Positions 17,128-25,667 of a DNA stretch of 64,000 nt are shown here, piece after piece. Numbering within the stretch: position 1 is the first letter of the stretch; each line of letters begins with the position of its first letter. Origin of the DNA: Flavobacteriia bacterium (GTDB lineage: Bacteria > Bacteroidota > Bacteroidia > Flavobacteriales > Flavobacteriaceae); NCBI GenBank assembly GCA_004293165.1, contig RDYL01000007.1:62001-126000 (forward strand), given 5' to 3'. The notes beneath the pieces were generated by a model. The model searched no databases and had not been told where the DNA came from. It saw nothing but the letters and a program-made list of their open reading frames with translations. The position numbers and the translations under genes are program-made.

Positions 17128-17520
17128 GGAATAAAATAATAATTCATTTTCGAGTTGTAATTAATTCAAATTTAATAAAAAAAAATATTCAAATAGTTAA
17201 ATTTACATTTTATTGCTAACTTTTTAACAAACAATTAAATTGAAAAAGAGATATATTCGTATTTACTTTTACCTTTCTTCGAAAGTTGTTCGTATAAACA
17301 CCACATTTTTCGAAGCGCATACGAACAAGATACGAACAAAGTACGAACAAAACCCCTATAAAATCAGACCAAACCTATCAAAAGGTTTCAAATTATGTTA
17401 AAACCAGTCAAAACCTTTCAAAAGATGTTTAATCAATTTTAATTAGATACTTAAGGGATACTAGGTAGATACTCCATAGATGGTGTATGATAGTATATGC
17501 CAATAGAATTATTTTCATCA
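17128..17520. other. Non-coding gap with TACGAACAA repeats
   Basis: No coding frame is supported. TACGAACAA occurs three times at 17320, 17331 and 17342 (11-base spacing), with one inverted copy TTGTTCGTA at 17286-17294. There is also a small inverted repeat AAACCT/AGGTTT near 17374-17391. Confidence 0.6.
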
Positions 17521-17721
17521 GTTCTCGATACATTTTGCATTTGTAAATCTAAGGCTTTCCAAATCCAAAACACTCGAAGTGACGGTAGTGGAAATATGGA
17601 ATTAAAAAACGTTAAGCTAAGAGCTTAAAAAACTATAGGACCGAAACCGCACAGTCGTCACTTCGAGTGATTTTTAAAAGAAAAAATGCTAATTTTTACT
17701 TTTAAAAATTGTATCGAGAAC
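17521..17721. mobile_element. Nested inverted-repeat element (MITE-like), 201 bp
   Basis: Outer arms GTTCTCGATAC (17521-17531) and GTATCGAGAAC (17711-17721) are perfect inverted repeats. Inner arms CACTCGAAGTGACG (17571-17584) and CGTCACTTCGAGTG (17656-17669) are perfect 14-bp inverted repeats. No protein is encoded. The structure is that of a small non-autonomous element or paired hairpins. Confidence 0.7.
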
Positions 17722-17740
17722 TATAGAACCAAAACAAAAA

Positions 17741-17760
17741 AAGACACCCTAAAGTGTCTT
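17741..17760 (-). terminator. Terminator of the 2-oxoacid dehydrogenase E1 gene
   Basis: Stem AAGACAC/GTGTCTT with a 6-base loop; on the minus strand it is followed by a T-run. It lies 22 bases beyond the stop codon at 17783. Confidence 0.85.
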
Positions 17761-17782
17761 TATAAATTATATATGTTAAAAA

Positions 17783-19759
17783 TTAATAAGCTAAAAGCTC
17801 TTTTAATTCTTTTTCAAATCTAACCTTTGGTAAATATTGATCTTCTAATGATTTCATAAATGGAATTGCTGATTCTAAACTTCCAACTCTTCTAACTGGA
17901 GCATCTAAATATTCAAAACAATTTTCCATAATCATGGCTGAAATATCGCTGGCAACACCACCAAATAAAGTATCTTCTTGTAAAATGATTACTTTATTCG
18001 TTTTCTTAACCGAAGCGTAAATCGCATCCCAATCCATTGGTTGTAAGGTTCTTAAATCTAATAAATCCGCTTTAATTTCTGGATTCTTTGCTAACGTTTC
18101 TAAAGCCCAATGCACTCCTGCTCCAAAAGAAATAATCGTAACAGCTGTTCCTTCTTTAATCAATGACGCTTTTCCAAAAGGTAATGTGTAATAATCTTTT
18201 GGCACATCTTGATACACACTTCTATACAATTGTTTGTGTTCGAAGAATAATACTGGATTTGGATCGTTAATTGCAGTATTCAATAAACCTTTTGCATCAT
18301 AAGGAAATGCTGGATAAACAACTTTTAATCCTGGTGTTTTGGTAAACCAAGCTTCATTAGTTTGCGAATGGAAAGGTCCTGCTTGCGTACCACCACCACA
18401 AGGCATACGCACCACTACATCCGACTTTTCTTGCCATCTATAATGTTGCTTCGCTAATAAGTTTACGATTGGATTAAATCCAGTTGAAACGAAATCTGCA
18501 AATTGCATTTCCATTACCGCTTTAAATCCGTTGATAGATAATCCGTTAGCCGCTGAAACGACCGCACTTTCACAGATAGGTGTGTTTCTAACTCTTTCTT
18601 TTCCAAATTGTGCTACAAATCCGTCCGTAATTTTAAAAGCACCACCGTATTCGGCGATGTCTTGTCCCATGATAACTAAATTCTCATGGCGTTCCATCGA
18701 CTGACGTAAACCATTAGAAATCGCATCAATCACACGGATGTTTTCCATATCAGACGATGGATTGAATGCTTCAAATTCGTAAGGTTGGTAAACATCACCT
18801 AATTCTTCTTCCAAAGAAGCTACAATTTCTGGCTCTTCTTGCACTTTTGCCCAATCGGTATCAATTTCTTTCTTAATTTCAGCTCGGATTGCTTCATCAT
18901 CTTCTTCTGATAAAACTGCTGTAGCTTTTAAGTAATTTCTATAATTCTCTACTGGATCTTTGATTGCCCACATGTCCATCAATTCTTGAGGAACGTATTT
19001 CGTCCCACTTGCTTCTTCATGTCCACGCATTCTAAACGTTTTGAACTCCAATAACACTGGACGCGGATTTTCTACCATAGATGCTTTTAATTCCGAAATC
19101 AAATGCACTACTTCTAACAAGTTATTTCCGTCAACCACATGACTTTCCATCCCGTAACCTACACCTTTATCGGCAAGGTTTTCACAACGATATTGCTCGT
19201 TTGTTGGGGTTGATAATCCGTAACCATTATTTTCTATTACGAATAAAACCGGTAATTCCCATACAGCAGCAATATTCAATGCTTCATGAAAATCGCCCTC
19301 TGAAGTTGCGCCTTCACCTGTAAATACTGCAGTAACTTTTCCGTTTTTTCTTAGTTTATTGGCTAAAGCAATTCCGTCTGCAATCCCTAATTGAGGACCT
19401 AAATGCGAAATCATTCCAATAATTTTGTATTCTTGCGTTCCAAAGTGGAAACTTCTATCACGACCTTTAGTAAATCCATTTTTCTTACCTTGCCATTGCG
19501 AAAACAAACGGTGCAACGGAATATCACGAGTAGTAAATACTCCTAAATTACGGTGCATTGGTAAAATATATTCATCTTTATCCAAAACAGAAGTAATTCC
19601 AACAGAAATAGCTTCTTGTCCAATTCCAGAAAACCATTTAGAAACTTTTCCTTGACGGATTAAAATCAACATTTTCTCTTCAATCAAACGCGGTTTTAAG
19701 ATTTTCTTATATAAATCAAGTAGTTGCGGATTTGATAATTCTTTTCTTTCAAAGTTCAT
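17783..19759 (-). CDS. Branched-chain 2-oxoacid dehydrogenase E1, alpha-beta fusion
   Basis: A 658-residue fusion. Residues 1-330 are the E1-alpha type thiamine-diphosphate domain (GIGQEAISVG, the diphosphate/Mg motif GEGATSEGDFHEALN...NN), and residues 345-658 are the E1-beta transketolase-like part (GQDIAEYGGAFKIT, VRNTPICE, ADFVSTGFNPIVN). It decarboxylates 2-oxo acids such as those from valine, leucine and isoleucine and passes the acyl group to E2 lipoamide. Single-chain E1 of this size is common in Flavobacteriaceae. No E2 or E3 gene is next to it. Pyruvate specificity is less likely but cannot be ruled out. Confidence 0.85.
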   Translation of the reverse strand: MNFERKELSNPQLLDLYKKILKPRLIEEKMLILIRQGKVSKWFSGIGQEAISVGITSVLDKDEYILPMHRNLGVFTTRDIPLHRLFSQWQGKKNGFTKGRDRSFHFGTQEYKIIGMISHLGPQLGIADGIALANKLRKNGKVTAVFTGEGATSEGDFHEALNIAAVWELPVLFVIENNGYGLSTPTNEQYRCENLADKGVGYGMESHVVDGNNLLEVVHLISELKASMVENPRPVLLEFKTFRMRGHEEASGTKYVPQELMDMWAIKDPVENYRNYLKATAVLSEEDDEAIRAEIKKEIDTDWAKVQEEPEIVASLEEELGDVYQPYEFEAFNPSSDMENIRVIDAISNGLRQSMERHENLVIMGQDIAEYGGAFKITDGFVAQFGKERVRNTPICESAVVSAANGLSINGFKAVMEMQFADFVSTGFNPIVNLLAKQHYRWQEKSDVVVRMPCGGGTQAGPFHSQTNEAWFTKTPGLKVVYPAFPYDAKGLLNTAINDPNPVLFFEHKQLYRSVYQDVPKDYYTLPFGKASLIKEGTAVTIISFGAGVHWALETLAKNPEIKADLLDLRTLQPMDWDAIYASVKKTNKVIILQEDTLFGGVASDISAMIMENCFEYLDAPVRRVGSLESAIPFMKSLEDQYLPKVRFEKELKELLAY

Positions 19760-19873
19760 GATAGTGGAACAATTAAATTTTGCTCAAAAGTAATAAAAAT
19801 AACATTTTGAAAGCGAATTGTTATAAAAAAAGATAAGACAAATTTCAATAGCAAGAACAAGGTCAAGTTCAAA

Positions 19874-20510
19874 TTTAAACGCAAAGTCGCAAAGTTATTT
19901 CGCAAAGGGAACAAAGAATTAATCATTAAAGTGAAACGTCCGAATCTACGGACTCTGTGTAGCACTCTTAAAAAAAAGTATTTCAAAAAAAACTCTGTGT
20001 AACTCTGTGTAATTTTAAACGCAAAGTCGCAAAGTAATTTCGCAAAGGGAACAAAGAATTAATTATTAAAGTGAAACGTCCGAAGCTACGGACTCTGTGT
20101 AGCTCTCTTAAAAAAAAAGTATTTCGAAAAAAGCTCTGTGTAACTCTGTGTAATTTTAAACGCAAAGTCGCAAAGTTATTTCGCAAAGGGAACAAAGAAT
20201 TAATTATTAAAGTGAAACGTCCGAAGCTTCGAACTCTGTGTAGCTCTCTTAAAAAAAAGTATTTCGAAAAAAGCTCTGTGTAATTTTAAACGCAAAGTCG
20301 CAAAGTTATTTCGCAAAGGGAACAAAGAATTAATTATTAAAGTGAAACGTCCGAAGCTTCGGACTCTGTGTAGCTCTCTTAAACACAAAGAATTTCGAAA
20401 AAAGCTCTGTGTAACTCTGTGTAATTTTAAACGCAAAGTCGCAAAGTTTTTTCGCAATGAGCGCAAAAGAAAAATAAAAGATTAAAATAAAATGTCTCTG
20501 TGTAACATTT
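19874..20510. repeat. Tandem array of ~141-bp non-coding units (about 4.5 copies)
   Basis: The anchor word GCAAAGTCGC occurs at 19881, 20021, 20162, 20292 and 20433, giving periods of 140, 141, 130 and 141 bases. The 130-bp unit lacks one AACTCTGTGT word. Each unit runs: AAACGCAAAGTCGCAAAG, TTTCGCAAAGGGAACAAAG, AATTAATTATTAAAGTGAAACG, a palindrome best preserved as GTCCGAAGCTTCGGAC (20349-20364), CTCTGTGTAGCTCTC, a poly-A stretch and AACTCTGTGTAATTTT. The last copy decays after 20450. The frames through it encode repeated basic peptides and are not genes. The remainder of the gap (20511-20687) shows nothing recognisable. Confidence 0.92.
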
Positions 20511-20687
20511 AACATAAAAGTCACATAAGATTTTTATGTTAATTTCTTTGTATTCAAAAGTTCATAAAAGATTATTTTGATTTCTTGCATTTTTTTAATC
20601 TGTGTTCCAAACTCCCAACTCCTAACTTCCATCAACATCCCCCATCAATGTTAACAACTTTACTCATTCACAATTAAAATATTTAAT

Positions 20688-20695
20688 TACATTTG
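20688..20695 (+). promoter_or_regulatory. Putative -7 box TACATTTG
   Basis: TAnnTTTG match 52 bases upstream of the 2OG-oxygenase start codon. Confidence 0.5.
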
Positions 20696-20746
20696 TATTC
20701 ACTTGGGTTACTACCCTAAATGATTTAATAATAACAAAGCTTAAGT

Positions 20747-21700
20747 ATGCAACAAATTCCTAGTGTTGACTTACGTGATTTCCTGTCGGATGATCCGGCA
20801 CGTAAACAAAAATTTGTAAATGAAATCGGAAAAGCCTACGAAGAAATCGGATTCGTAGCATTAAAAGGTCATTTTTTAGATGATAAATTAGTAGAAGGAT
20901 TGTATTCAGAAGTAAGAAACTTCTTTACACTGCCTTTAGAAACCAAAGCAAAATACGAAATCCCAGGCATTGGCGGACAACGTGGTTATGTTTCTTTCGG
21001 TAAAGAACATGCTAAAGGTCGCTCTGCTGGAGATTTGAAAGAGTTTTGGCATTTTGGACAATACGTTAGCAAAGATTCAAAATATGCTGGCGAATATCCA
21101 GATAACGTAGAAGTAACAGAATTACCTAAATTCAATGAAGTAGGTAAAGAAGCGTACCAAATGTTAGAAAAAACAGGGGTTTATGTGTTAAGAGCGTTAG
21201 CTATTTACATTGGTTTAGACGAATTCTACTTTGATAAATACATCAAAGATGGAAACAGTATTTTACGTCCAATCCACTACCCGCCTATTACTGACGAGCC
21301 TAAAGATGGTGCCGTTCGTGCAGCAGCACATGGCGACATCAACCTGATTACCTTATTAATGGGTGCTCAAGGAAAAGGATTGCAAGTACAAAATCACAAC
21401 GGAGAATGGATTGACGCTATGGCACAACCAGACGAATTGATGATTAATGTTGGGGATATGTTATCAAGACACACCAACAACAAGTTGAAATCTACGATTC
21501 ACCAAGTGGTAAATCCACCAAGAGAATTGTGGGGTTCTTCTCGTTATTCAATCCCCTTCTTCATGCATCCAGTAAGCGACATGAGTTTAAATTGCTTACC
21601 AGAATGCATCGATGAAAACAATCCAAAATTATATGAAGACATCACTGCTGGTGATTTCTTATACGAACGTTTGGTAGAATTAGGTTTGATTAAAAAGTAA
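20747..21700 (+). CDS. Isopenicillin-N-synthase-like 2-oxoglutarate/Fe(II) oxygenase
   Basis: A 317-residue double-stranded beta-helix oxygenase with an N-terminal DIOX_N-like part (residues 5-110). The iron ligands are H195, D197 (AAHGDINLITLL) and H252 (STIHQV), and the 2-oxoglutarate arginine motif is R266-Y-S268. The family hydroxylates, desaturates or demethylates small molecules. It has its own promoter-like box and no pathway genes beside it, so the substrate is unknown. Antibiotic synthesis should not be assumed; proteins of this type are widespread in Bacteroidota. Confidence 0.85.
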   Translation: MQQIPSVDLRDFLSDDPARKQKFVNEIGKAYEEIGFVALKGHFLDDKLVEGLYSEVRNFFTLPLETKAKYEIPGIGGQRGYVSFGKEHAKGRSAGDLKEFWHFGQYVSKDSKYAGEYPDNVEVTELPKFNEVGKEAYQMLEKTGVYVLRALAIYIGLDEFYFDKYIKDGNSILRPIHYPPITDEPKDGAVRAAAHGDINLITLLMGAQGKGLQVQNHNGEWIDAMAQPDELMINVGDMLSRHTNNKLKSTIHQVVNPPRELWGSSRYSIPFFMHPVSDMSLNCLPECIDENNPKLYEDITAGDFLYERLVELGLIKK

Positions 21701-21781
21701 ATAATTTTATAATAGATAGAAAAGGCATTGAGTTTTCTTGATGTCTTTTTTGTTTTTTATAAAATCTACCATAAAACACAC

Positions 21782-21789
21782 TAACTTTG
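21782..21789 (+). promoter_or_regulatory. Putative -7 box TAACTTTG of the SUI1 gene
   Basis: Perfect TAnnTTTG match, 30 bases upstream of the ATG at 21819. It lies downstream of the longer ORF start at 21738 and so argues against that start. Confidence 0.65.
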
Positions 21790-21818
21790 TTACGATAGAA
21801 CTTGTTAACTTATTAAAA

Positions 21819-22151
21819 ATGGATTTAAGCGAACAATTAAAAAAACTTTTCCCTTACCACGAAGTTTCTAACGAACCAGAAGCTATCGAAGAAACTCCAC
21901 ACGAATTATTCGTTCAAAAAGAACCTATGATTTGCAAATACGAAAAGCGTAAAGGAAAACCTACTACGATTATTTCAGGCTATGAAGGTGAAGACGAAGA
22001 TTTTAAAATCTTAGCGAAAGAAATCAAAAGCAAATTAGCGGTTGGTGGCACTTTTAAAGAGGGTGAAATCATCATTCAAGGTGATTATCGTGATAAAATC
22101 ATGAAAATATTACAAGACAAAGGATTCAAAACAAAACGCGTAGGAGGATAA
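21819..22151 (+). CDS. SUI1-family translation initiation factor (YciH type)
   Basis: A 110-residue protein when started at ATG 21819 (MDLSEQLKKLFPYHE). The SUI1/eIF1 domain covers the second half: KRKGKPTTIISGYEGEDEDFKILAKEIKSK, GTFKEGEIIIQGDYRDKI, LQDKGFKTKRVGG. It is presumed to act on the small ribosomal subunit and start-codon fidelity, as described for eIF1; the bacterial role is not well defined. The frame extends upstream to 21738, but those residues are hydrophobic, lie across the promoter box and are probably not translated. The gap to the next gene contains CAAGTTTCAAGTTC-type simple repeats. Confidence 0.88.
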   Translation: MDLSEQLKKLFPYHEVSNEPEAIEETPHELFVQKEPMICKYEKRKGKPTTIISGYEGEDEDFKILAKEIKSKLAVGGTFKEGEIIIQGDYRDKIMKILQDKGFKTKRVGG

Positions 22152-22152
22152 A

Positions 22153-22207
22153 TTTGTTTCAAGTTTCAAGTTCAAAGTTAAAGAACTTGAAACCTGAAAC
22201 TTTAAAC
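22153..22207. repeat. Simple intergenic repeat (TTTCAAGTT words)
   Basis: TTTCAAGTTTCAAGTTC followed by inverted GAACTTGAAACCTGAAAC forms an imperfect hairpin before the nucleoside phosphorylase gene. Confidence 0.5.
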
Positions 22208-22217
22208 CAAAAAACAA

Positions 22218-23084
22218 ATGATAGCAGCATCAGAATTAATATTAAATCCAGACGGAAGTGTATACCACATCAACTTAAAACCTGGACAAATCGCTAACGA
22301 TATTATCTTCGTTGGGGATCAAAATCGTGTAGAGAAAATTACAAAACACTTTGATTCTATTGAGTTTAGCACGCAAAAACGTGAATTTAAAACGCAAACC
22401 GGAACCTTTAAAGGTAAAAGAATTACAGTAATGTCTTCTGGAATTGGTCCTGACAATATTGATATTGTAATGAACGAATTAGACGCTTTAGTAAACGTAG
22501 ATTTAGCAACCAGAACCGTTAAAAAAGAATTGACTTCGTTGAATATTGTTCGTATTGGAACTTCAGGTTCCTTACAAGCAGATATTCCTTGCGATAGCAT
22601 TGTGATGAGTCAGTATGGCTTAGGGTTGGATAACATGCTTCGCTCCTATTTAATTGACGAAATTTCAGAAACTGAAATGGAAGATGCGTTTATCAAGCAA
22701 ACGAATTGGGACATGAGAAAAGGTCGTCCGTATGTAATTGCAGGAAGTAAATCACTAGAAAAACGTTTAGAAAGCGATAAAATCTTCAAAGGATTCACAG
22801 GAACGGCTGGTGGATTTTACGGACCGCAAGGACGTGTAGTGCGTTTAGGAATTCAAGATCCAGAATTAAATTCTAAAATGGATAGTTTCAATTTTAATGG
22901 AACTCGAATGACTAATTTAGAAATGGAAACAGGTGCTATTTATGGTTTAGGAAAACTATTAGGTCATCAATGTTTATCATTAAATGCCATTATTGCAAAC
23001 CGTGCAACCGGAACTTTCAGTGAAGACCCATACAAAGCTGTAGATGAATTGATTGAATATGCTTTGAATAAACTAGCTGAGTAA
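22218..23084 (+). CDS. Nucleoside phosphorylase (uridine/purine phosphorylase family)
   Basis: A 288-residue PNP_UDP_1-family protein. Visible signatures are FVGDQNRVEKI, VMSSGIGPDNIDIVMNEL, VRIGTSGSLQADIP (phosphate and ribose contacts) and TNLEMETGAIYGLGKLLGH (ribose-binding Met-Glu). It would cleave a nucleoside with phosphate to base and ribose-1-phosphate for salvage. Base specificity cannot be decided from sequence; the general look is uridine phosphorylase-like. It is followed at 16 bases by a run of overlapping small genes. Confidence 0.85.
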   Translation: MIAASELILNPDGSVYHINLKPGQIANDIIFVGDQNRVEKITKHFDSIEFSTQKREFKTQTGTFKGKRITVMSSGIGPDNIDIVMNELDALVNVDLATRTVKKELTSLNIVRIGTSGSLQADIPCDSIVMSQYGLGLDNMLRSYLIDEISETEMEDAFIKQTNWDMRKGRPYVIAGSKSLEKRLESDKIFKGFTGTAGGFYGPQGRVVRLGIQDPELNSKMDSFNFNGTRMTNLEMETGAIYGLGKLLGHQCLSLNAIIANRATGTFSEDPYKAVDELIEYALNKLAE

Positions 23085-23100
23085 TTTTAAAACCTTAAAA

Positions 23101-23490
23101 ATGACATTTCGATTTGCAAGACATACCAATAATATAGAGCAAATTAAATCCTTTTATATCGATATTTTAGGATTTGAATTGCTTGGTGGTTTTGAAAATC
23201 ATAATGGTTATAATGGCGTTTTTATTGGAAAATCAAATGAGAATTGGCATTTAGAATTTACAAAATCAGAAGAAATTGTTCTTTTTAATTTTAATGAGGA
23301 TGATATTTTAGTTTTTTATCCAAACAATAAATCGGAGTTTGATTTCATTATGAATAAAATTCATTCTAAAAAAATTGAATTTATAAAAGCCAAAAATCCA
23401 TATTGGAATAATTCCGAAGCTTCAGAAGGAAAAATGATTTTAGATCCTGATGGTTATAGAGTTATCATTTCTGATTTAAAAATAAAATGA
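23101..23490 (+). CDS. VOC (glyoxalase/bleomycin-resistance fold) protein
   Basis: A 129-residue protein with two beta-alpha-beta-beta-beta modules typical of VOC: N-terminal RFARHTNNIEQIKSFYIDILGFELLGGF and C-terminal FIKAKNPYWN...MILDPDGYRVIISD. Candidate metal ligands are H8, E76-region acidic residues and the C-terminal D/E positions, but this is uncertain. It overlaps the next gene by 4 bases (ATGA). The substrate is unknown. Confidence 0.75.
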   Translation: MTFRFARHTNNIEQIKSFYIDILGFELLGGFENHNGYNGVFIGKSNENWHLEFTKSEEIVLFNFNEDDILVFYPNNKSEFDFIMNKIHSKKIEFIKAKNPYWNNSEASEGKMILDPDGYRVIISDLKIK

Positions 23491-23921
23491 AAGATAAAAT
23501 ATTAAAATTTGAGTTTTTATTAGATAATTTAACCTTACAATCAATAATTGATTTTGAGGTTAAAATCGATGTAAATAAATGGTCTAAAAAAGAAATCTTA
23601 GGTCATTTAATTGATTCAGCAATTAATAATTTACAACGTTTTACCGAAATTCAATATTCCGAAAAGCCTTATAAAATAAGACCTTACAATCAAGATGCCT
23701 TAGTTAATTATAATGATTATCAAAATAAAAACAATCAGAATTTATTCGATTTATGGTTGCATTTGAATCGTCATATTTTAGAAATTATTAAAAGCCAAAC
23801 GGATAAAACATTAGCATACCAATTAATTCTCCCTAATGGAACATTAACCAATTTACAATTTTTAATTGAGGATTACATTGAACATCTATTTTATCATGTA
23901 TCACAAATTAATAAAGTATGA
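23487..23921 (+). CDS. DinB-like four-helix protein
   Basis: A 144-residue helical protein resembling the DinB_2/YfiT group: WSKKEILGHLIDSAINNLQRF carries the first histidine, HLNRHI the second and the C-terminal DYIEHLFYHVSQI the last ones, together suggesting a metal site. It overlaps both neighbours by 4 bases and so belongs to a translationally coupled VOC-DinB-GNAT trio. The function is unknown; bacillithiol transferases share this fold, and this organism has bshA. Confidence 0.75.
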   Translation: MKDKILKFEFLLDNLTLQSIIDFEVKIDVNKWSKKEILGHLIDSAINNLQRFTEIQYSEKPYKIRPYNQDALVNYNDYQNKNNQNLFDLWLHLNRHILEIIKSQTDKTLAYQLILPNGTLTNLQFLIEDYIEHLFYHVSQINKV

Positions 23922-24454
23922 ATTTAATACTAGAAACGCCTAGATTAATCCTAAGAGAAATGCGAAATGAAGATGCAAATTCATTATTTGATATGGATTG
24001 CAACCCTAATGTTCATAAATATCTATGGCAAAAACCAGTGGAACATATTGATGAAGTTCATGCATACATTGACATGGTTAGACAGGAATACATTGATAAC
24101 GCAATTGGGCGTTTTGTTGCTATTACTAAAGACACGAATGAATTAATCGGTTGGACAGGCATTAAATTTGTAAACGACCACGTTGAAAACGGCAATACTA
24201 ATTTTTACGATTACGGCTATCGTTTAAATGAAAGATTCTGGAATCTAGGCTTCGCAACTGAAGCCTCAAAAGCATGGCTAGACTATGGTTTTAATCAAAT
24301 GAAGATTCAAGTGATGAATGCTTATACACATGCCGAAAACGGAGCTTCTAATCATGTTTTGCAAAAAGTAGGCTTCAATTTTATGGAAGATTACCCTGAT
24401 GAAAATGGCGTGATATGGAAATGGTGGCAATTAGAAAATAATTCCGTAAAATAG
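23918..24454 (+). CDS. GNAT N-acetyltransferase (RimJ/RimL-like)
   Basis: A 178-residue acetyltransferase. LETPRLILREMRNEDANSLFDMD is the typical RimJ/RimL N-terminus, and NERFWNLGFATEASKAWLDYGF the acetyl-CoA-binding motif A region; NAYTHAENGASNHVLQKVGF completes the fold. It should move an acetyl group from acetyl-CoA to an amine of a protein or small molecule; the target is unknown. It ends the VOC-DinB-GNAT trio. Confidence 0.85.
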   Translation: MNLILETPRLILREMRNEDANSLFDMDCNPNVHKYLWQKPVEHIDEVHAYIDMVRQEYIDNAIGRFVAITKDTNELIGWTGIKFVNDHVENGNTNFYDYGYRLNERFWNLGFATEASKAWLDYGFNQMKIQVMNAYTHAENGASNHVLQKVGFNFMEDYPDENGVIWKWWQLENNSVK

Positions 24455-24457
24455 CAC

Positions 24458-24465
24458 TACTTTTG
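24458..24465 (+). promoter_or_regulatory. Putative -7 box TACTTTTG within AGCAC...GTGCT
   Basis: TAnnTTTG match 19 bases upstream of the SDR start codon. It sits in the small inverted repeat AGCACTACTTTTGTGCT (24454-24470). Confidence 0.5.
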
Positions 24466-24483
24466 TGCTAAATTAAAAATCGA

Positions 24484-25608
24484 ATGAAAATAATCCTTAC
24501 AGGTGCAACAGGTGTTTTAGGTTCTCATATTATGTATGATATCCTAGAAAATTTTATAACCAATAACATTGAAGGAAAACTATTTCTAATCACAAGAAAT
24601 AAAGGAAAAGTAACTGCTAAAGAGCGTATTAACGAATTATTGTCTAGCAATTATACGCCTAAATTTTTGTTGGATAAAGGAGTTGATAAACTTAATCAGT
24701 ATCTTGAAATTATCGATACCGATTTGGCTACTCTACAAGATTCGTTTTCAGAAAAAATAAAAGGCGCCTATTTTATTCATTCCGCTGGTTATGTAAATCT
24801 ATCGACAGACGAAGACCAAAAAGAAAAAATATTCAATGAGAATGCGGCTATAACAAAGGCAATTTTCAAAATGTTTGCTCCTTTCATTAAAAAGTTCATT
24901 TACATCAGTACTGCTTTTTCATCGGGAGCTCGTAAAGGCTTGATTGGTAATGACTTTCATAATTTAGATTTTAAATTAGAGCATCGAAATGCCTATGAAA
25001 ATGCTAAATTTCATTCAGAAGAATTTGTTATTCAACAGTGTAAGGAATTAAATTTACCGTATCAAATTTTACGACCAAGTGTAATTGGTGGAAAAATGTT
25101 AGGCACTGAAAACCGCTATTTTATCCCAAAATACATGGTTTTTTATTTAATGGCAAAGTTTTTCCATTTTACAGCACAACGTAAAGACCAACAAGAAAAT
25201 GTACGTTTTGCCATTAGTGAAGAAACTGGGTTAAATATAATTCCTGTTGATTATGTAGCTAAAGTTATTGTCAATACATTTGAAAGAGAAGACATACAAC
25301 AACTAAACATAGTTCATAACGAGAGTTTTAATTTAGTAAAAGGTTTACAACTCATCATGAAAGAAGTAGGTTATTCAAACTTTAGTGTGATTCAAAATAC
25401 ATTAGATTTTGATTATAAAAACACCATTGAAAAATTATACTACGAAAGCATTGGTAAGCATTTAAAACCTTATTTAACTTCGGCTGCTAATGAATATGAT
25501 ACTACTTTATTAAATTCAATTTTAGAAATACCAAAATTAGATGCTGAATCGTTTACTAATATGATTCGCTATGCGCGATTACAAAATTTTAAAGACATCA
25601 ATGTTTAA
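24484..25608 (+). CDS. NAD(P)-dependent SDR of the thioester-reductase/male-sterility type
   Basis: A 374-residue extended short-chain dehydrogenase. The N-terminal nucleotide motif is LTGATGVLGSH, the catalytic-type segment is YISTAFSSGARKG followed by YENAKFHSEEF (Tyr-x-x-x-Lys) and the substrate region includes LRPSVIGG. The layout is that of NAD_binding_4 proteins, which reduce acyl thioesters to aldehydes, or of epimerase-like relatives. No acyl carrier or adenylation domain is attached. It is probably transcribed from its own promoter; the physiological substrate is unknown. Confidence 0.8.
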   Translation: MKIILTGATGVLGSHIMYDILENFITNNIEGKLFLITRNKGKVTAKERINELLSSNYTPKFLLDKGVDKLNQYLEIIDTDLATLQDSFSEKIKGAYFIHSAGYVNLSTDEDQKEKIFNENAAITKAIFKMFAPFIKKFIYISTAFSSGARKGLIGNDFHNLDFKLEHRNAYENAKFHSEEFVIQQCKELNLPYQILRPSVIGGKMLGTENRYFIPKYMVFYLMAKFFHFTAQRKDQQENVRFAISEETGLNIIPVDYVAKVIVNTFEREDIQQLNIVHNESFNLVKGLQLIMKEVGYSNFSVIQNTLDFDYKNTIEKLYYESIGKHLKPYLTSAANEYDTTLLNSILEIPKLDAESFTNMIRYARLQNFKDINV

Positions 25609-25667
25609 ATGGGTGAATTTGAAAATAGAGTAAGTTAAGATACAAATGTTATAATAAAACGTGTCCG

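Noticed and set aside
19874..20510. CRISPR array
   Set aside because: Units are contiguous, 130-141 bp long, with no unique spacers and no cas genes.
19756..20524. Five overlapping frames on both strands (about 64-88 codons) in the repeat array
   Set aside because: They encode the same basic peptides in every unit and depend on the repeat; none has a credible start context or homologue.
21738..21818. Longer start for the SUI1 protein
   Set aside because: The extra residues cross the TAACTTTG promoter box; the ATG at 21819 fits family length.
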